Assembly: GCA_947588775.1 (NCBI GenBank) | Contig: CANPZQ010000041.1 | Span: forward strand, 1 to 13,502 | Reading direction: 5' to 3' | Source: an uncultured Clostridia bacterium | GTDB lineage: Bacteria; Bacillota; Clostridia; Oscillospirales; Ruminococcaceae | Length of the DNA: 13,502 nucleotides | Shown here: in pieces, positions 12,302 to 13,502 of the stretch | Position numbering within the stretch: position 1 is the first letter of the stretch | How the letters are laid out: each line of letters opens with the position of its first letter | Translations under genes and position numbers: made by a program | The notes under the pieces: generated by a model | The model's database searches: none | Told to the model about the DNA's origin: nothing | What the model saw: only the letters and a program-made list of their open reading frames with translations

Positions 12302-12346
12302 AAAAACTGCTGCGGCGGCGAAAGCAGCGATGGCTTCCGCCGCCGC
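12302..12346 (-). terminator. terminator or attenuator splitting the cluster
   Basis: A 14-bp stem with one G-U pair (12333-12346 with 12312-12325, loop 12326-12332), followed in the minus-strand message by CAGCAG-like bases and U5 (12306-12302). It lies in the 215-nt gap between the membrane gene and peptide 7. The U's begin 5 nt after the stem, so termination is probably partial. The AT-rich stretch that follows (12260-12300) could hold a weak promoter (TATATA), but no good -35 box is visible. Otherwise 12206-12420 is empty. Confidence 0.55.
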
Positions 12347-12420
12347 GCGGCACTATAGGCGAAAAGCCGCCGTCGTGCCTTTCTTTTTTATACTTCCTTT
12401 TTATACGGCGAAATACTTGA

Positions 12421-12843
12421 TTATTTGCCGCCGTCGAGCTGATTCTGCTTGTAAACGGCGTAGATGAACAGGCAAGGCAGAACGAGCGAAAGAGCGATTC
12501 TCAGGAAATCGAGAACGGTGCTGGGTCCTGCGGTTACGCTGAACACTACGTTGAACATCATCGTGAACAAAGAGATGCGGTATACGAGGCCGAGCTTGGA
12601 GTGCTTGAGAGCCATGACCGCAAGTACAACGTCGACAATCACGCAGACGAGCGAGATAATGATTGAAATCCAGGTGAGAGGTGTGACTTCGACTCCGGAG
12701 CTTTCGCCGACCAGTGATTCAAGGCCGGGGAGCGCGGCGAGCATAGCAAGTCCGAGAATGTTGACAAGGACGCCGCATACGCTCTGGATGATGCGGATGA
12801 TTGACATTACCTTCAGAAAAGGCGTAATCGGTTTCTTTTCCAT
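12421..12843 (-). CDS. small four-helix membrane protein in the peptide cluster
   Basis: A 140-residue hydrophobic protein with four predicted membrane segments at about residues 12-38, 56-78, 85-104 and 110-132, a short outside loop with 'GESSGVEV', and a Lys-containing C-terminus. AAGGAG lies 8 nt before ATG 12843. It is not a transporter ATPase, peptidase or known immunity family that I can recognise. Its place between two groups of Cys-rich peptide genes on the same strand suggests a role in immunity, export or membrane anchoring, but that is guilt by association. A weak CCCC/GGGG hairpin (12886-12898) lies in the 78-nt gap upstream. Confidence 0.8.
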   Translation of the reverse strand: MEKKPITPFLKVMSIIRIIQSVCGVLVNILGLAMLAALPGLESLVGESSGVEVTPLTWISIIISLVCVIVDVVLAVMALKHSKLGLVYRISLFTMMFNVVFSVTAGPSTVLDFLRIALSLVLPCLFIYAVYKQNQLDGGK

Positions 12844-12921
12844 ACTTTTTTCTCCTTCGTATGTAAAAAATTTTTATTTGATAAACCCCTTTTCGGGGGA
12901 ATATCCTTCGTTGGTTAGGTG

Positions 12922-13137
12922 TTATAGGCTGCCGCGCTTTTGGCAGCAGACCTTATTGGGGCCGGGGCTGTAATGGCCCTCGCGGCAGTTTAGGCAGCAT
13001 TTCTGACCGAAGTCGTCTATTTTTGAAAAGAGCTCGCAGGAATCGTCGGGCGAACGCCATTCAACGGAAGAATAGGCTCCCGCCGAAACCTTTTCGGCCT
13101 CCGCGTCGGAAAGGGCGCGGGTTTTAAGCTTCTGCAT
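12922..13137 (-). CDS. Cys-rich small peptide with short leader, CC/CxxC core
   Basis: A 71-residue peptide with AAAGGAG 6 nt before ATG 13137. The N-terminus 'MQKLKTRALSDAEAEKVSAG' is a short charged helix of the 'LSDEELEKVSGG' bacteriocin-leader type ending in a Gly-Ala, not a Nif11 domain. The core has six Cys: 34, 47, 48, 51, 64 and 65 ('KCCLNC', 'NKVCCQKRGSL'), with several Gly, Pro and Asp. Only 12 nt separate it from the preceding gene, so they are cotranscribed. Probably a RiPP precursor of a second leader class; whether the downstream radical SAM enzyme acts on it is unknown. Confidence 0.75.
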   Translation of the reverse strand: MQKLKTRALSDAEAEKVSAGAYSSVEWRSPDDSCELFSKIDDFGQKCCLNCREGHYSPGPNKVCCQKRGSL

Positions 13138-13149
13138 ATAACGCTCCTT

Positions 13150-13389
13150 TCAGTTCCCGATGGTGCAGTAGAGAATCTTGCCGTCGGTGTCGATAAAGCA
13201 GCAGTTTTTGCACATCGGCTTGTCGTATTCAAAGCCGGGCAGGGGCTTGTGCCAAGAGCAGCAGTATTCGGGGTTCTTGGGCTTATAGCCGTCGGGCAGG
13301 TCGGTGTTTCCGCCCGAAGCTCCCGCAACGCCGGAAAGCTGGACGTCCTTTATTTCAAGACCGGAATTGTCCTTCTGAGTTTCTGCCAT
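13150..13389 (-). CDS. Cys-rich small peptide with Gly-Gly leader
   Basis: A 79-residue peptide with AAAGGAG 6 nt before ATG 13389. The leader 'LEIKDVQLSGVAGASGG' ends in Gly26-Gly27. The core has six Cys: 43, 44, 60, 63, 64 and 75 ('EYCCSWHKPLPGFEY', 'MCKNCCFIDTDGKILYC'). CC and CxxC(C) pairs match the neighbour at 12922-13137 in style though not in exact spacing. The Gly-Gly end is like substrates of C39 peptidase-transporters, but no such gene is in the window. It is the first complete gene of the cluster in this window. Confidence 0.75.
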   Translation of the reverse strand: MAETQKDNSGLEIKDVQLSGVAGASGGNTDLPDGYKPKNPEYCCSWHKPLPGFEYDKPMCKNCCFIDTDGKILYCTIGN

Positions 13390-13409
13390 ATTTTACTCCT
13401 TTCTTAATG

Positions 13410-13426
13410 CCGCGGAGCCCCCGCGG
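13410..13426. repeat. short intercistronic palindrome
   Basis: CCGCGG (13410-13415), 5-nt loop, CCGCGG (13421-13426), 20 nt before the start of the peptide gene at 13389. It has no T-run after it on the minus strand and may be a message-stabilising or translation-tuning hairpin. Confidence 0.35.
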
Positions 13427-13462
13427 GATATATTTAAAATAAAACTTTAACGAAACGTCCGT

Positions 13463-13502
13463 TCACCAGTCCAGGTCGCAGTTATAGGTTTTGCCCTTGG
13501 AG
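13463..13502 (-). CDS. 3' end of a further small gene (partial at window edge)
   Basis: The last 12 residues, SKGKTYNCDLDW, are followed by TGA at 13465-13463; the rest lies beyond the window. A Cys close to the C-terminus and the 73-nt distance to the next peptide gene fit another member of the Cys-rich peptide series, but the frame is too short to prove it. Confidence 0.4.
   Translation of the reverse strand, partial: SKGKTYNCDLDW

Overview
The window reads as chromosomal DNA of a GC-rich, low-ammonia-style Gram-positive anaerobe, most likely an uncultured gut Clostridia/Oscillospirales species. The signs are strong AGGAGG-type ribosome binding sites, near-perfect sigma-A promoters with 17-bp spacing, lipoprotein esterases of the kind used on plant polysaccharides, a DUF6465-like protein, and a 'YPKRAKGLVKKGRARF' N-terminal module that I recall from Oscillospiraceae. 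The taxonomic call is inference.

Left part (1-3000): a partial and a complete copy of a GC-rich hairpin repeat, a small XRE regulator (minus), an orphan structured RNA with its own perfect promoter and terminator (plus, about 921-1100), a Lys/Ala-tailed DUF6465-like protein (minus), and a helical protein of unknown function (minus) whose conserved-looking N-terminal extension has no canonical start codon.

Middle (3000-7600): three plus-strand genes. They encode a CE2-like SGNH esterase lipoprotein, LarC (nickel-pincer cofactor synthesis, with a long His/Glu tract), and a CE1-like feruloyl/acetyl-xylan esterase lipoprotein. The intergenic spaces around the CE1 gene carry further copies of the same composite hairpin repeat.

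Right part (7589-13502, all minus): the most interesting region, a RiPP-like gene cluster. In transcription order it has the tail of an unknown small gene (window edge), two small Cys-rich peptides with short leaders, a four-helix membrane protein, an attenuator-like hairpin, seven tandem paralogous genes with a nearly constant Nif11-type leader ending in Gly-Gly and a variable Cys-rich core, a tiny possible ORF, and one radical SAM/SPASM maturase, followed by a strong terminator. The cores fall into two Cys-spacing classes. One resembles a zinc ribbon (paired CxxC). The other has C-x4-C-x2-C followed by a terminal CxxC...C block. The fourth Nif11 gene carries a 13-nt deletion relative to its neighbour that shifts its frame. 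The simplest reading is that one maturase recognises the shared leader and modifies many different Cys-rich cores. No leader peptidase or exporter is visible in the window.
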